From a virus, in IMG/VR virus record IMGVR_UViG_3300032294_002231, positions 1-33,970 of that record: DNA of 33,970 bases; one strand, written 5' to 3'. Position numbers and translations under genes: made by a program. Below, piece after piece: positions 1 through 6,944 of the stretch (positions are counted from its first letter, which is position 1; each line of letters starts with the position of its first letter). The notes under the pieces were generated by a model. The model made no database searches and was not told where the DNA came from. It worked only from the letters and a program-made list of their open reading frames with translations.

Positions 1-270
1 CTCTGTTGCTTCTGTTTTCATTCTCTATTTCTTTTCTTAGTTTTTGAATTTCTAATCTTTCTTTTTGATATTCATCATTTTCGGACGGGCGGTGGCCGTT
101 GATTACCGCTCTAGTTACTTTTAATTCTAGCTCTAGGATTCTAGATATTCTTGGGTCATTATATTTCATAGCCTGTTTATTATTTTATACCATAACTTTC
201 TTAGTATGAGTCTTGTTATTTCCCATGTTATTAGTATGATTAGGACTTCTTGTAGTGTAGTTTCTGGCAT
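1..270 (-). CDS. Membrane-anchored coiled-coil protein (partial, runs off window start)
   Basis: Reading down from the ATG at 270, the frame stays open for 90 codons to base 1, so the C-terminus lies outside the window. Residues about 6-27 are hydrophobic with charged borders (LQEVLIILITWEITRL, then RKLWYKIK), which looks like one N-terminal membrane anchor. From about residue 55 the protein is very rich in Glu, Lys, Arg and Gln with a heptad-like pattern, as in a coiled coil. An internal Met at 171 could start a soluble form. I do not recognise the family. The plan of an anchor plus a coiled coil is shared by spanin-like and scaffold-like phage proteins, but nothing here decides between them. 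Confidence 0.6.
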
Positions 271-293
271 ATTTGTATTTATGGTATTTTTTA

Positions 294-328
294 GGCCCTC
301 TCGGAAAGCACCCTACCCGCGGCCGCGC
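294..328. other. GC-rich intergenic element with perfect palindrome
   Basis: Between the stop of the gene at 329 and the start at 270 lies a block of about 35 bases that is strongly GC-rich in a very AT-rich window. It contains the perfect 10-bp palindrome CGCGGCCGCG at 318-327, which includes a NotI site, and a run read on the minus strand as CCGAGAGGGCC. It could fold as RNA between the two cistrons. No T-run follows, so it is not a normal intrinsic terminator. Its function is unknown. Confidence 0.45.
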
Positions 329-559
329 TTACTCATATCCTTCTAAACCTCTTAGTCCGGAATATTCACATATGTTTACTCCTGTTATTTGATATGCATC
401 CCAAAGATTTTTCATTGCTTCATCTATAAGTTTTTTTATATCATCATTAGATGCAGGATGATCATAACAGTATTCATCTAAGTTACCCATAATGACACTT
501 AATCTATCAGCTAATTCTAGATAATGTCCAGAATTGTGTTGCTTATAATTTTTTTCCAT
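329..559 (-). CDS. Hypothetical protein, 76 aa
   Basis: A small acidic soluble protein (MEKNYKQHNSGHYLELADRL at the N-terminus) with no membrane segment. The middle contains helical Asp/Glu/Lys-rich sequence. I recognise no family. The ATG is preceded by AAAAGTT, the AGTTATG context seen at many starts in this window. It overlaps the end of the upstream gene (543-926) by 17 bases, as expected for translationally coupled phage genes. The GC-rich palindromic element lies directly after its stop. Confidence 0.7.
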   Translation of the reverse strand: MEKNYKQHNSGHYLELADRLSVIMGNLDEYCYDHPASNDDIKKLIDEAMKNLWDAYQITGVNICEYSGLRGLEGYE

Positions 560-926
560 AACTTTTTATTTTAATTCTTAATGGATAATACCATTCACAC
601 TTTATAAAATTTAATAACTTAAAATATTCATTCACATCTTTTTCCCATCTAAAAATATAATCCATTAGTTCACGCATCTCAGTTTCAGAAGGTTTTTTTG
701 CTTTGAACTCTTCTGTGTCTGTCCAATAGAATAATCTTATATCATCCCATATTCTACCTATTCCTTTATCTTGTAGTTCACCGTATGTAATTATATACGT
801 AGGAAAGTCATGGATCATAAACATTTGTTTCCTCTTTTCTCTTTTAGTAGGAAACTTTATTCCTGATCTATAATCTTCATACCAATAAGTGTACCAATGG
901 CTGGATCCGAAACGACTGTACGCCAT
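543..926 (-). CDS. Hypothetical protein, 127 aa
   Basis: A soluble, aromatic- and charge-rich protein (many Trp, Tyr, Phe; N-terminus MAYSRFGSSHWYTYWYEDY). There is no signal peptide or membrane segment and I see no catalytic motif. The start is in the AGAGTTATGG context. It starts 6 bases after the stop of the 54-residue gene at 933-1097 and overlaps the next gene, so it belongs to the same transcript. I cannot assign a function. Confidence 0.7.
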   Translation of the reverse strand: MAYSRFGSSHWYTYWYEDYRSGIKFPTKREKRKQMFMIHDFPTYIITYGELQDKGIGRIWDDIRLFYWTDTEEFKAKKPSETEMRELMDYIFRWEKDVNEYFKLLNFIKCEWYYPLRIKIKSYGKKL

Positions 927-932
927 AACTCT

Positions 933-1097
933 TTATTTAATAGTTGAATACATTTTTATCTTTGATACTTTATTTACTTCTTCTATTAACTTATTGATAG
1001 TTACTTTCCATTCTTGATATTCCTTCTTCTTTCTTTTATCAGGCATATCAGTAAACATTTCTTCTATACGATCTACTAGATCAACTACATTAGGCAT
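933..1097 (-). CDS. Small hypothetical protein, 54 aa
   Basis: A short open frame from ATG 1097 to TAA 933, starting MPNVVDLVDRIEEMF and ending KIKMYSTIK. It is charged and predicted helical, with a Lys/Glu-rich middle (DKRKKKEYQEW). Its start overlaps the stop of the upstream gene in the arrangement ATGCCTAATG, and the next gene begins 6 bases after its stop. That spacing supports it as a real small gene. Function unknown. Confidence 0.6.
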   Translation of the reverse strand: MPNVVDLVDRIEEMFTDMPDKRKKKEYQEWKVTINKLIEEVNKVSKIKMYSTIK

Positions 1098-1263
1098 TAA
1101 CTTGTTTTTTATTTGTTATAATTTCTTGACACGTTTTAAGTACATCTTTCCAATAAGACAAATACTTTGTTTCTGTATTGTCTTCTAATAAACTATTAAC
1201 AACTTGAATACAATTCTCTCCATATCTTTCTACTAAGAAATTTGCTCTTTCTTTTACTGACAT
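1090..1263 (-). CDS. Small hypothetical protein, 57 aa
   Basis: An open frame from ATG 1263 to TAA 1090, starting MSVKERANFLVERYGENCIQ. It is a compact helical protein with conserved-looking Trp and Tyr residues (YLSYWKDVLKTC). Small proteins of this style (ERANFLVERYG) are common in phages of Bacteroidota, but I cannot name a function. It overlaps the next gene by 8 bases and follows the phosphoesterase gene by 9 bases, so it sits inside one operon. Confidence 0.6.
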   Translation of the reverse strand: MSVKERANFLVERYGENCIQVVNSLLEDNTETKYLSYWKDVLKTCQEIITNKKQVNA

Positions 1264-1272
1264 AGTTAATAA

Positions 1273-2010
1273 TCATTTTACAGAATTAACACTTAACATA
1301 CCATCATTTATAATTAAATAATCTCCAGAATATTCCATAGTATCTATAAAATAATATCTGCCTCCTGTAAATTTATCACTGCCTATAATATCTATTTCTC
1401 GCATAGCCGTATGTCCTACAATTTGGATATAATCATCCTTTAATCCTTTAGGATGTTTCTTATTTACAGACATTAAAGATCTAGGTCTAATCCATATAGG
1501 AGTTTGTGTAGTATTATCGCCTGTTGCTTCAAAACCATTAAAGTCAAATGCTCTAGGTTTATATTTAAACATTTCATTTAGATCAACTACAACATTTTCA
1601 ATACTCCAATCATTCTTACCAAATACTTCATCCATAAAAACAGGACTTACACCGGCATGAGTAAATAGATATTCACCAAAACCATAAGCCATTTGCAAAT
1701 GATGTCTATTCTCATCTACAACTTGTGTAATTGATGGAGCAATTTTTGATTGATAACCTGATGTACCTGTATATCCTACTTCTGGAAAGTAATGATGATC
1801 ATGATTGCCAATTAACATTATTACTTCAACTTGTGGATTATCTTCTTTATACTTTATAATCTCTTTGAAGTTATTAATCTGCTCTACTCCACTAAACTCA
1901 AATGAGTCAAAGTAGTCACCAATGAATATGACTCTGTTAGGCTTTTCTTGATGAATAGCCAATTTCCAATTAGATCTTCCATGAGTGTCTCCTAATACAA
2001 TAGTTTTCAT
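1273..2010 (-). CDS. Calcineurin-like metallophosphoesterase (PPP-type)
   Basis: A two-metal phosphoesterase, likely acting on phosphoproteins, nucleotides or nucleic acid ends; the substrate cannot be read from sequence. The signature blocks appear in the right order: GDTHGR near residue 7, GDYFD near 31, GNHDHH near 67 and a C-terminal VGHT near 199. At 245 residues the length fits the family. The start is placed at 2010 (MKTIVLGDTHGR). The frame extends 16 codons further upstream, but there it would run into the preceding gene, whose TGA overlaps this ATG as ATGA. Phage PPP-type enzymes such as lambda NinI are the known precedent. Sure of family, unsure of substrate. Confidence 0.9.
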   Translation of the reverse strand: MKTIVLGDTHGRSNWKLAIHQEKPNRVIFIGDYFDSFEFSGVEQINNFKEIIKYKEDNPQVEVIMLIGNHDHHYFPEVGYTGTSGYQSKIAPSITQVVDENRHHLQMAYGFGEYLFTHAGVSPVFMDEVFGKNDWSIENVVVDLNEMFKYKPRAFDFNGFEATGDNTTQTPIWIRPRSLMSVNKKHPKGLKDDYIQIVGHTAMREIDIIGSDKFTGGRYYFIDTMEYSGDYLIINDGMLSVNSVK

Positions 2011-2354
2011 TTCCACAATATTTGTATCAAAATTATACAAAAAGAAAGAAATAAACAAATTGAAGTCTTTAGTGAGATACCTTCTTTAAATAAAAACCAA
2101 CCCATTAAAGCAAAAGTAATTATACCTACCGCAAAACCAAGTATGCGACTAGGATAGATTTCTCCACCAAATGCTAAGATAAAATTCTCGACACTCTTCA
2201 TGAATGCCCAACTAATAGGAAGTCCAAGTAGCATAAGAGCCCAACTGTATTTCTCAGTCCAACCCCATTTGATACCACCTTGTAGTTGAATAAAAGATAA
2301 GACTTGTCCTATAATACCGTAAAGAACTCCGTAAACTAAATTTAACAAAACCAT
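2007..2354 (-). CDS. Multi-pass membrane protein, 115 aa
   Basis: Three or four hydrophobic segments are visible: about residues 4-22, 38-52, 70-88 and 95-113. The N-terminal block (YGIIGQVLSFIQLQGG) resembles small conserved membrane proteins of T4-like marine phages that I know from memory; no search was done. It probably sits in the host inner membrane. Its stop overlaps the phosphoesterase start as ATGA, so the two are translationally coupled. Function is unknown. A role in lysis or superinfection is possible but nothing in the sequence shows it. Confidence 0.7.
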   Translation of the reverse strand: MVLLNLVYGVLYGIIGQVLSFIQLQGGIKWGWTEKYSWALMLLGLPISWAFMKSVENFILAFGGEIYPSRILGFAVGIITFALMGWFLFKEGISLKTSICLFLSFCIILIQILWK

Positions 2355-2366
2355 TTTATTTCTTTT

Positions 2367-2645
2367 TTATTCCTCTTCTGTACTCATATACAATCCTGAA
2401 GACATATTACCACCTTCTTCTGCAATGGCATCTTTATTAATTAATTCATTGATCTCTTTCTTAATTTCTTTTATAGCATCAATGTATTCCTTAAGTTTCT
2501 TTTGATCATCAGGAGAAAGTTTACTAACTCTCTCTTTCATGCTCATAGTACCTTCAACAGGAATGGTTTCCTCTTGTGGCATTGATTCATCTTCCATCAA
2601 TGATAGAATTGCTTTGCTATACTTAACTGGATCTACGTAATTCAT
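2367..2645 (-). CDS. Hypothetical charged helical protein, 92 aa
   Basis: The start is placed at 2645 (MNYVDPVKYSKAILSLMEDE), because the longer frame overlaps the zinc-ribbon gene upstream and its extra sequence is that gene in another frame. The protein is acidic and helical, with a Lys/Glu-rich coiled-coil stretch at about residues 40-75 (KERVSKLSPDDQKKLKEYI), and ends in an acidic tail. It may be a small structural or assembly protein, but I recognise no family. Confidence 0.65.
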   Translation of the reverse strand: MNYVDPVKYSKAILSLMEDESMPQEETIPVEGTMSMKERVSKLSPDDQKKLKEYIDAIKEIKKEINELINKDAIAEEGGNMSSGLYMSTEEE

Positions 2646-2655
2646 TTGATTCTTT

Positions 2656-2859
2656 CTAATAAATATTTGACATCTTAACAAGTTCTTTGGCAACCTTACT
2701 ATCTTTAATGACATGAACTTCAAAGTCATTTTTAGATCCTGCTGCCACGATACCTGTGTATCTTTCGGCAGTCGAATGCTTTACACAAGAAGTAGAATAT
2801 CCTAATGCTACACGTTTTGGGTGGATCTCAGTTCCACATACTTTACAATACTTTTTCAT
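2656..2859 (-). CDS. Zinc-binding mini-protein, 67 aa
   Basis: The N-terminus MKKYCKVCGTEIHPKR has a CxxCG knuckle. A later Cys and His (YSTSCVKHST) could complete a treble-clef or ribbon zinc site. The C-terminal half (FEVHVIKDSKVAKELVKM) looks like a small beta-alpha domain. Such mini-proteins are frequent in large phages, and their targets are usually unknown. The ATG overlaps the stop of the upstream gene (GAGTTATGA), giving 4-base coupling. Confidence 0.7.
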   Translation of the reverse strand: MKKYCKVCGTEIHPKRVALGYSTSCVKHSTAERYTGIVAAGSKNDFEVHVIKDSKVAKELVKMSNIY

Positions 2860-3125
2860 AACTCTTGAATTTGTTTTAATAGTTCTGTAACTTCATCAGG
2901 TGTCAAATGCCCTCTAACATCTCCATTAGCTACTGGATTGTCGTAATGCAGCTTTCCATTCTCATCTAATACAGCAAGCTCATAGAGACCTTCTTTTCCT
3001 CCATAACTAAAGTTGTGCCTAACTATGCTGGCTCCGTATCCATTGCCAAATTGAATTCTACACTGTACTCCATTATAGAATAGATCTTTCATTTCTATAA
3101 ATTCTAAGTCTTTAAATGTTTTCAT
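2856..3125 (-). CDS. Hypothetical protein, 89 aa
   Basis: A soluble mixed alpha/beta protein starting MKTFKDLEFIEMKDL, with a Gly-rich middle (QFGNGYGASIVRHNFSYGG) and an acidic C-terminus (LTPDEVTELLKQIQEL). It is encoded 2 bases after the stop of the long gene at 3128-4003 and overlaps the next gene by 4 bases. I see no motif that indicates a function. Confidence 0.7.
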   Translation of the reverse strand: MKTFKDLEFIEMKDLFYNGVQCRIQFGNGYGASIVRHNFSYGGKEGLYELAVLDENGKLHYDNPVANGDVRGHLTPDEVTELLKQIQEL

Positions 3126-3127
3126 TA

Positions 3128-4003
3128 TTATGCATTTTCTTTTTTAGCATATTGCCTATTGTATCTATCTGTTGTATACCTACTATCACTTTCAGATCCA
3201 CCATTCTGCCAATTAAATACGTCATCAATAAACTCATTAAATCTCTTAATTGTTATTGTAACTTCTTTATCTGATCGGCTGTCATTAGAAAACTCTAATG
3301 TACATTTATACTTGTTTAATTCTTTCACTTTGAAAGCACTTACATATACATAATCATAGTTACTTCTACCTATTTGCAATTTCATTTGGTGTTTAATATC
3401 TTCCAAAGTAACTTCACCCGTGTCATAATTTCTATTGATATACTTCTTAGTGTTTAGTTCACAAGAGAAGCCAACTTTTTTGTATTGATTCTTTGCTTCA
3501 TTAGCAATCTCGCTCTTTGTATTACTAATCGTAACACGCAAATCTGAGCATTCTCTTTCCATTTTATTTGCTTCACGATATATCTCTAAGAATGCTGGAC
3601 TCCATTCGTGCTTGAATTTGTTTTCTATTTCTTGAAACTTAGCAGCTACTGCTCCAAATACCTGTACATCGGCTAAAACAAATCCGTCTTTTGCCGTAGC
3701 TCTAGAACTATACCAACTAAATTCAGCGTACTTAGATCTATTTTCACTTCTATAGTCATGCATTAAAGAAATGGTACACGAATTCCAACGTGCGTGCTCT
3801 TCGAATTTCATGATCTCAATCCTATCGCTAGTAGCTACTATTTTTTGAATTAAATTAGATACATTTTCTTGGAACCAAGATAAGATGACGGCATTTTGTG
3901 CTTCGTACGCTGGCTTGACTACGTTATTTTCGTAGACTTCTGTTTCTGATTCTTTTGTCTTGAGCTGTGCTTCTAAAGCTGAGAGGATAATTTGCTTATT
4001 CAT
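3128..4003 (-). CDS. Hypothetical coiled-coil-containing protein, 291 aa
   Basis: The start is placed at 4003 (MNKQIILSALEAQLKTKESE), just inside the AAAGGTTATG context. The longer frame would run upstream into the control region. Residues 1-60 and 140-175 are rich in Glu, Lys and Gln and look helical. The C-terminal 100 residues are beta-rich and end with a low-complexity tail (RYTTDRYNRQYAKKENA). There is no signal peptide. It is the first gene behind one of two duplicated control regions with three dyads, so it may be an early or specially regulated product. I recognise no family. Confidence 0.75.
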   Translation of the reverse strand: MNKQIILSALEAQLKTKESETEVYENNVVKPAYEAQNAVILSWFQENVSNLIQKIVATSDRIEIMKFEEHARWNSCTISLMHDYRSENRSKYAEFSWYSSRATAKDGFVLADVQVFGAVAAKFQEIENKFKHEWSPAFLEIYREANKMERECSDLRVTISNTKSEIANEAKNQYKKVGFSCELNTKKYINRNYDTGEVTLEDIKHQMKLQIGRSNYDYVYVSAFKVKELNKYKCTLEFSNDSRSDKEVTITIKRFNEFIDDVFNWQNGGSESDSRYTTDRYNRQYAKKENA

Positions 4004-4015
4004 AACCTTTATTTG

Positions 4016-4152
4016 TTTGATACATAGTAAAATTAAGACAATCCGTCGAAACAAAAAAATTTATTTTGATCTTTTTTGAAAATTCTCGATTGAAAATCAA
4101 TCAGTTATAAGTGGTTGATTATCAATAAGTTATAAGTGATTGGAAATCAATC
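4016..4152 (-). promoter_or_regulatory. Control region A: promoter-like block plus three dyad repeats
   Basis: Thirteen bases upstream of the ATG at 4003 is a 25-base block (4016-4040) that is identical to 7296-7320 upstream of another gene. Upstream on the transcript lie three copies of a palindromic unit of the type TTGAAAATCAA (4090-4100, 4115-4125, 4140-4150), exactly 25 bp apart, each followed on the plus strand by GTTAT. The block holds TTTG, 16 bases, TAATTTTA, loosely like the Bacteroidota -33/-7 elements. I infer a promoter with tandem operator sites; iteron-type origin sites are the alternative. Confidence 0.6.
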
Positions 4153-4465
4153 AGTTATGAGAAGTGTACTTTAGGATTAGTTGGTCTATGATCTGTTTGT
4201 CTGATTGATCAAATGACTTTTTATTTTGAACCTTTTTTACGTAGTCAATATGCTTTTCAACTACTTCTAATTTAATTGCATAATTTAAATGCTTACCTTT
4301 ATTTTCATTAGCAAATTTATATTCGTGAGTAAGGATCTCTTTTAGTGTCTGTATTTTTCTAATATAATTATTTTCAACTTCTTTTTTATCGAAATGCTCT
4401 TTAGCTTCCATTGCTTTAACTAACTTGTCTCCCATTTTGCCTAAAGAATATTTCTTGTAATCCAT
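4151..4465 (-). CDS. Hypothetical helical protein, 104 aa
   Basis: The start ATG at 4465 (MDYKKYSLGKMGDKLVKAME) overlaps the stop of the upstream gene as TGATG. A GTG three bases earlier is less likely. The protein is basic and acidic in alternation and predicted all-helical, with no membrane segment. Its C-terminal codons touch the last dyad of control region A, so transcription reading out of this gene passes through the repeats. Function unknown. Confidence 0.7.
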   Translation of the reverse strand: MDYKKYSLGKMGDKLVKAMEAKEHFDKKEVENNYIRKIQTLKEILTHEYKFANENKGKHLNYAIKLEVVEKHIDYVKKVQNKKSFDQSDKQIIDQLILKYTSHN

Positions 4466-4755
4466 CACTCATTATTTTTAACCATATACTTGAATATTGT
4501 TTTCTGTAATTCACGTAACGCTTCAGTATTATCTTTAATAAGTTCTGCTAATCTATCTCTTTCTTCTGCAATTAATCCCATCATCTCTTCTTGAAGTCTA
4601 TCTACTTTTTCTTCAAGCATATCATTCTTTTTAACAAGTCTTTGATATTGCATCCATGCAAAATATCCAAGTAAAAAAGCAAGTATGCCTAAAATTCCGT
4701 ATTGCAAAAAATACTCTTTTATATGTTCTGATTCTGCTACCTGAAGTAAGGTCAT
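4465..4755 (-). CDS. Single-pass membrane coiled-coil protein, possibly holin- or spanin-like
   Basis: A short N-terminal part is followed by one transmembrane segment at about residues 17-36 (YGILGILAFLLGYFAWMQY). A long charged coiled coil with regular Leu, Glu and Arg spacing follows to residue 90. This plan (N-out anchor, cytoplasmic helix) is shared by BhlA/UviB-type small holins and some Rz-like proteins, but there is no diagnostic motif. The next gene starts within its stop codon. It lies far from the better holin candidate at 30993. Confidence 0.65.
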   Translation of the reverse strand: MTLLQVAESEHIKEYFLQYGILGILAFLLGYFAWMQYQRLVKKNDMLEEKVDRLQEEMMGLIAEERDRLAELIKDNTEALRELQKTIFKYMVKNNE

Positions 4756-4803
4756 ACTTTATAGTTATTTAATATAACAATAAATATTAATAGTAAGATT
4801 AAA

Positions 4804-5184
4804 CTACTTAGTGCCGAATAGTTCTTTTAAACACTTTTTTGTGTCTCTTTTAGCAATTTTTGAAGCTTCAATCTCCATAGGATTTTTATGGTCTGGTAGA
4901 TACATTGCAAGTATCTGATAATGCTTCATGTTTTGTTTATAGTGTATATATTCATGAATAATACTATTTGCTAATTCAGTTAAATTATCGTTAGCAACTT
5001 TATCTACGAATATAACAGCATCAATCTCATCGTAATATGCTATACATCCTTCTGTATAGTAGTCTGGTTTCTTAAACTCTATTTCTGGAATTGGTCTATT
5101 GAATTTAGATTTGCCATAAGTTTTTATACACCAATCAAGGATTTGATTTACGTGTTTTCTCGTAGGCTTTATTGTTGAGTCCAT
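4804..5184 (-). CDS. HExxH zinc-metalloprotease-like protein, 126 aa
   Basis: The motif HEYIHYKQ at about residue 90 is a zincin HExxH helix. It is preceded by a beta-strand pattern (AVIFVDKVANDN) and the sequence NSIIHEYIH, as in small SprT/IrrE-like or phage zincin domains. A third zinc ligand cannot be fixed by eye; the C-terminal Glu in MEIEASKIAKRD is a candidate. It is followed 2 bases upstream by another HExxH gene. The protein could be a real peptidase or a degenerate fold; the substrate is unknown. The start is in the AGTTATG context. Confidence 0.7.
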   Translation of the reverse strand: MDSTIKPTRKHVNQILDWCIKTYGKSKFNRPIPEIEFKKPDYYTEGCIAYYDEIDAVIFVDKVANDNLTELANSIIHEYIHYKQNMKHYQILAMYLPDHKNPMEIEASKIAKRDTKKCLKELFGTK

Positions 5185-5186
5185 AA

Positions 5187-5780
5187 CTATAAGTTTTCTT
5201 GTATGAATACTTTTTCTATTCTTTTAGGTGTTATTGAATAATCAGCTTTAAAATATCTTGGCATTTTCTCTATGATCTTTTGGTTACTGTACGGACTATT
5301 GTTTGGAGTAGCCCACTTTCTTGTAGCCAGTAGTCTATTGTAGAAATAGATATAGGCATTAGCTTTCTTTATATAACTATCTATATCTACATCTAGACCA
5401 AATTTCTTAATAATTCTTACAGACCTCTTTTCATTATCTAGTTCTAACTCTCTAGATACTGCCAAATGTTTCTTTATATTAGGAACCTCTTCACCTTCTA
5501 ACCAAGCATCTACAAGAGGCATACTTGTCATACACTTTTTCCAGATATCTATCTGCTCTACCCATTGAGTGAGGTGAGAAAATTCATGTGCAAGGATCTC
5601 TATCCAATCCTTTCTATTCATTGAACAAACAAGGGCCGGAGCATCTTCATCAAAATATCCTGAGCACTTTATATTTCCTGATAATCTGACATATCTAGTT
5701 TTCCTCAAGTCACACTTGACTCCATACTTTTTACATTCAGACTTTACGTATTTGACGAACTCTCTTTCCTTCTTGTTCAT
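5187..5780 (-). CDS. HExxH zinc-metalloprotease-like protein, 197 aa
   Basis: A second zincin-type protein: ILAHEFSHLTQWVEQ near residue 65 supplies HExxH, and the downstream ELELDNEKRSVRIIKKFG could supply the third ligand. The N-terminal part (YGVKCDLRKTRYVRLSGN) resembles the strand-rich lead-in of such domains. It has no signal peptide, so it acts in the cytoplasm or virion. It lies in the same operon as the 126-residue HExxH protein and differs from it in length and sequence, so the pair is not a recent tandem duplication. Confidence 0.75.
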   Translation of the reverse strand: MNKKEREFVKYVKSECKKYGVKCDLRKTRYVRLSGNIKCSGYFDEDAPALVCSMNRKDWIEILAHEFSHLTQWVEQIDIWKKCMTSMPLVDAWLEGEEVPNIKKHLAVSRELELDNEKRSVRIIKKFGLDVDIDSYIKKANAYIYFYNRLLATRKWATPNNSPYSNQKIIEKMPRYFKADYSITPKRIEKVFIQENL

Positions 5781-5798
5781 ATAGATAGGTTTTAGGTC

Positions 5799-6122
5799 CT
5801 ATGATAAATATGAACCCTTTAAGTCCTCTATATGTTTGCATGTTCTTTTATTTCCAGAAAATTTAAAAGAGTCACAGTTGCACTCCCAGGTTTTTCCTTT
5901 AAGTGTCACTAGATACTTTTTACCTTTTGTACCTTCCACATCCCATTCAATATCTCTTTCAAATGCCGGATTCTTTCCACCTCTATAAGGCTTCTTGAAC
6001 CACAGGATCTGATCTCTTGTGGTACCTTGAGGCAAATCTCTTCTCCCGTCATCATCTATTAGATAAGGACCTTTCTCATCTATCCAAAAGAACGGGACTA
6101 TAAAAGAGTGCACAATTATCAT
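5799..6122 (-). CDS. SWIM zinc-finger protein, 107 aa
   Basis: The C-terminal third holds the SWIM pattern CxC-x(n)-CxH (WECNCDSFKFSG, then TCKHIEDL). This zinc finger is known from MuDR transposases, SNF2-family proteins and Sws1-type recombination factors, where it binds DNA or protein. The N-terminus (MIIVHSFIVPFFWIDEKGPY) is hydrophobic-aromatic but followed closely by charged residues, so it is not a clear signal peptide. The start overlaps the upstream gene by 4 bases. A DNA- or protein-binding accessory factor is the best guess. Confidence 0.75.
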   Translation of the reverse strand: MIIVHSFIVPFFWIDEKGPYLIDDDGRRDLPQGTTRDQILWFKKPYRGGKNPAFERDIEWDVEGTKGKKYLVTLKGKTWECNCDSFKFSGNKRTCKHIEDLKGSYLS

Positions 6123-6340
6123 AGGAACTTAAATTTAACCAATTCTAGGATATTTTTAAAACTAAACTCTTCAGTCTGAGGAATTAGTTTGGTAAAGTCA
6201 TAGTGATCATTTAAAGAATGCTTCCTAGCTTTCTCTTTAGTAAGATCATAAGCACTACCAAAATTAAATTCTTTTAGCCATTCATTATACTCTAAAGAAT
6301 TCTTAGGTAGAATTGTTTTCTGTACTCTTAATTTATTCAT
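6119..6340 (-). CDS. Hypothetical protein, 73 aa
   Basis: The start is placed at 6340 (MNKLRVQKTILPKNSLEYNE), 4 bases after the stop of the preceding gene; the longer frame would overlap that gene. It is soluble and basic, with a C-terminal helical part (EEFSFKNILELVKFKFL). I recognise no motif. Its last bases overlap the start of the SWIM protein gene. Confidence 0.6.
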   Translation of the reverse strand: MNKLRVQKTILPKNSLEYNEWLKEFNFGSAYDLTKEKARKHSLNDHYDFTKLIPQTEEFSFKNILELVKFKFL

Positions 6341-6344
6341 AGTA

Positions 6345-6707
6345 TTATTTTTTATAACCAAATGTTTTTGACATGTCATGTCCGCGTAAATGATAATTGA
6401 CTTCAACTACTGACTCTAAAAATATTTCTGTAATTTGTCCAGTCAATCTATCTTCAATCATAGCATGTCCTGTGCCGTAACGATGATCAAGATCTATTGT
6501 ATTAAAATATTCCTCGGCCTCTTCATAAGTGTCGAAGAGTTCTATTGTAGTATCTTTATCAGTATACCCATCAATAAGCTCTTGATTATGATCTCCAAAC
6601 TCATCAATAGTTGTAATGTAAGGACTTACTGTTACAAAAAACTTATTAGGAAGTTGTCCGTCACCAACGATCTCTGATGCCAATGCTTTAATTTCTTTCT
6701 GAGTCAT
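6345..6707 (-). CDS. Hypothetical protein, 120 aa
   Basis: An acidic soluble protein (MTQKEIKALASEIVGDGQLP at the start) with a beta-strand pattern, FFVTVSPYITTIDEF and TTIELFDTYEEAEEYFNTID. This resembles the small phage proteins that carry a 'property + EEAxxYF' block, but the role of that group is unknown to me. The start is in the AAAGTTATGACT context, 4 bases downstream of the stop of the tiny frame at 6712-6783. Confidence 0.7.
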   Translation of the reverse strand: MTQKEIKALASEIVGDGQLPNKFFVTVSPYITTIDEFGDHNQELIDGYTDKDTTIELFDTYEEAEEYFNTIDLDHRYGTGHAMIEDRLTGQITEIFLESVVEVNYHLRGHDMSKTFGYKK

Positions 6708-6711
6708 AACT

Positions 6712-6783
6712 TTAATTTAAGTGGATTGTTTGAATTTCTTTTGGAAAATGTGGATAAGTAACGATTGGAATTGTTAACGTCAT
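6712..6783 (-). CDS. Possible micro-protein, 23 aa
   Basis: A 23-codon frame (MTLTIPIVTYPHFPKEIQTI...) fills the gap between two genes. It begins 6 bases after the stop of the 47-residue gene, in the AATAGTTATG context used by its neighbours, and ends 4 bases before the next start. Position and start context support it. Its length is too short to be sure; it may only be a spacer. Confidence 0.4.
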   Translation of the reverse strand: MTLTIPIVTYPHFPKEIQTIHLN

Positions 6784-6789
6784 AACTAT

Positions 6790-6933
6790 TTATTTAATGA
6801 ATAAAATTGGAATTGAAGGATCAGTTGGAGCTCCATATTTCTTGTCAAACTCTTCACGTGGAATGTATTCGATCTCATTATCGTCTATCCACAATACCTC
6901 TACAAAATAATCATTTACGCTTAATATTTTCAT
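6790..6933 (-). CDS. Small hypothetical protein, 47 aa
   Basis: A short acidic protein starting MKILSVNDYFVEVLWIDDNE, with a strand-like N-terminus and the C-terminus DPSIPILFIK. It may form a small SH3-like beta domain, since KILxVNDxxVEVLWIDDxxIxYIPxEEF is a pattern of beta-strands with an exposed acidic face. It fits snugly between two genes of the operon. Function unknown. Confidence 0.55.
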   Translation of the reverse strand: MKILSVNDYFVEVLWIDDNEIEYIPREEFDKKYGAPTDPSIPILFIK

Positions 6934-6944
6934 ATCCTATTATT

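Noticed and set aside
4088-4152. Possible CRISPR array from the spaced repeats
   Set aside because: Only three short palindromic units with fixed 25-bp spacing, no unique spacers of about 30 bases, no Cas genes. The pattern fits operator or iteron sites.
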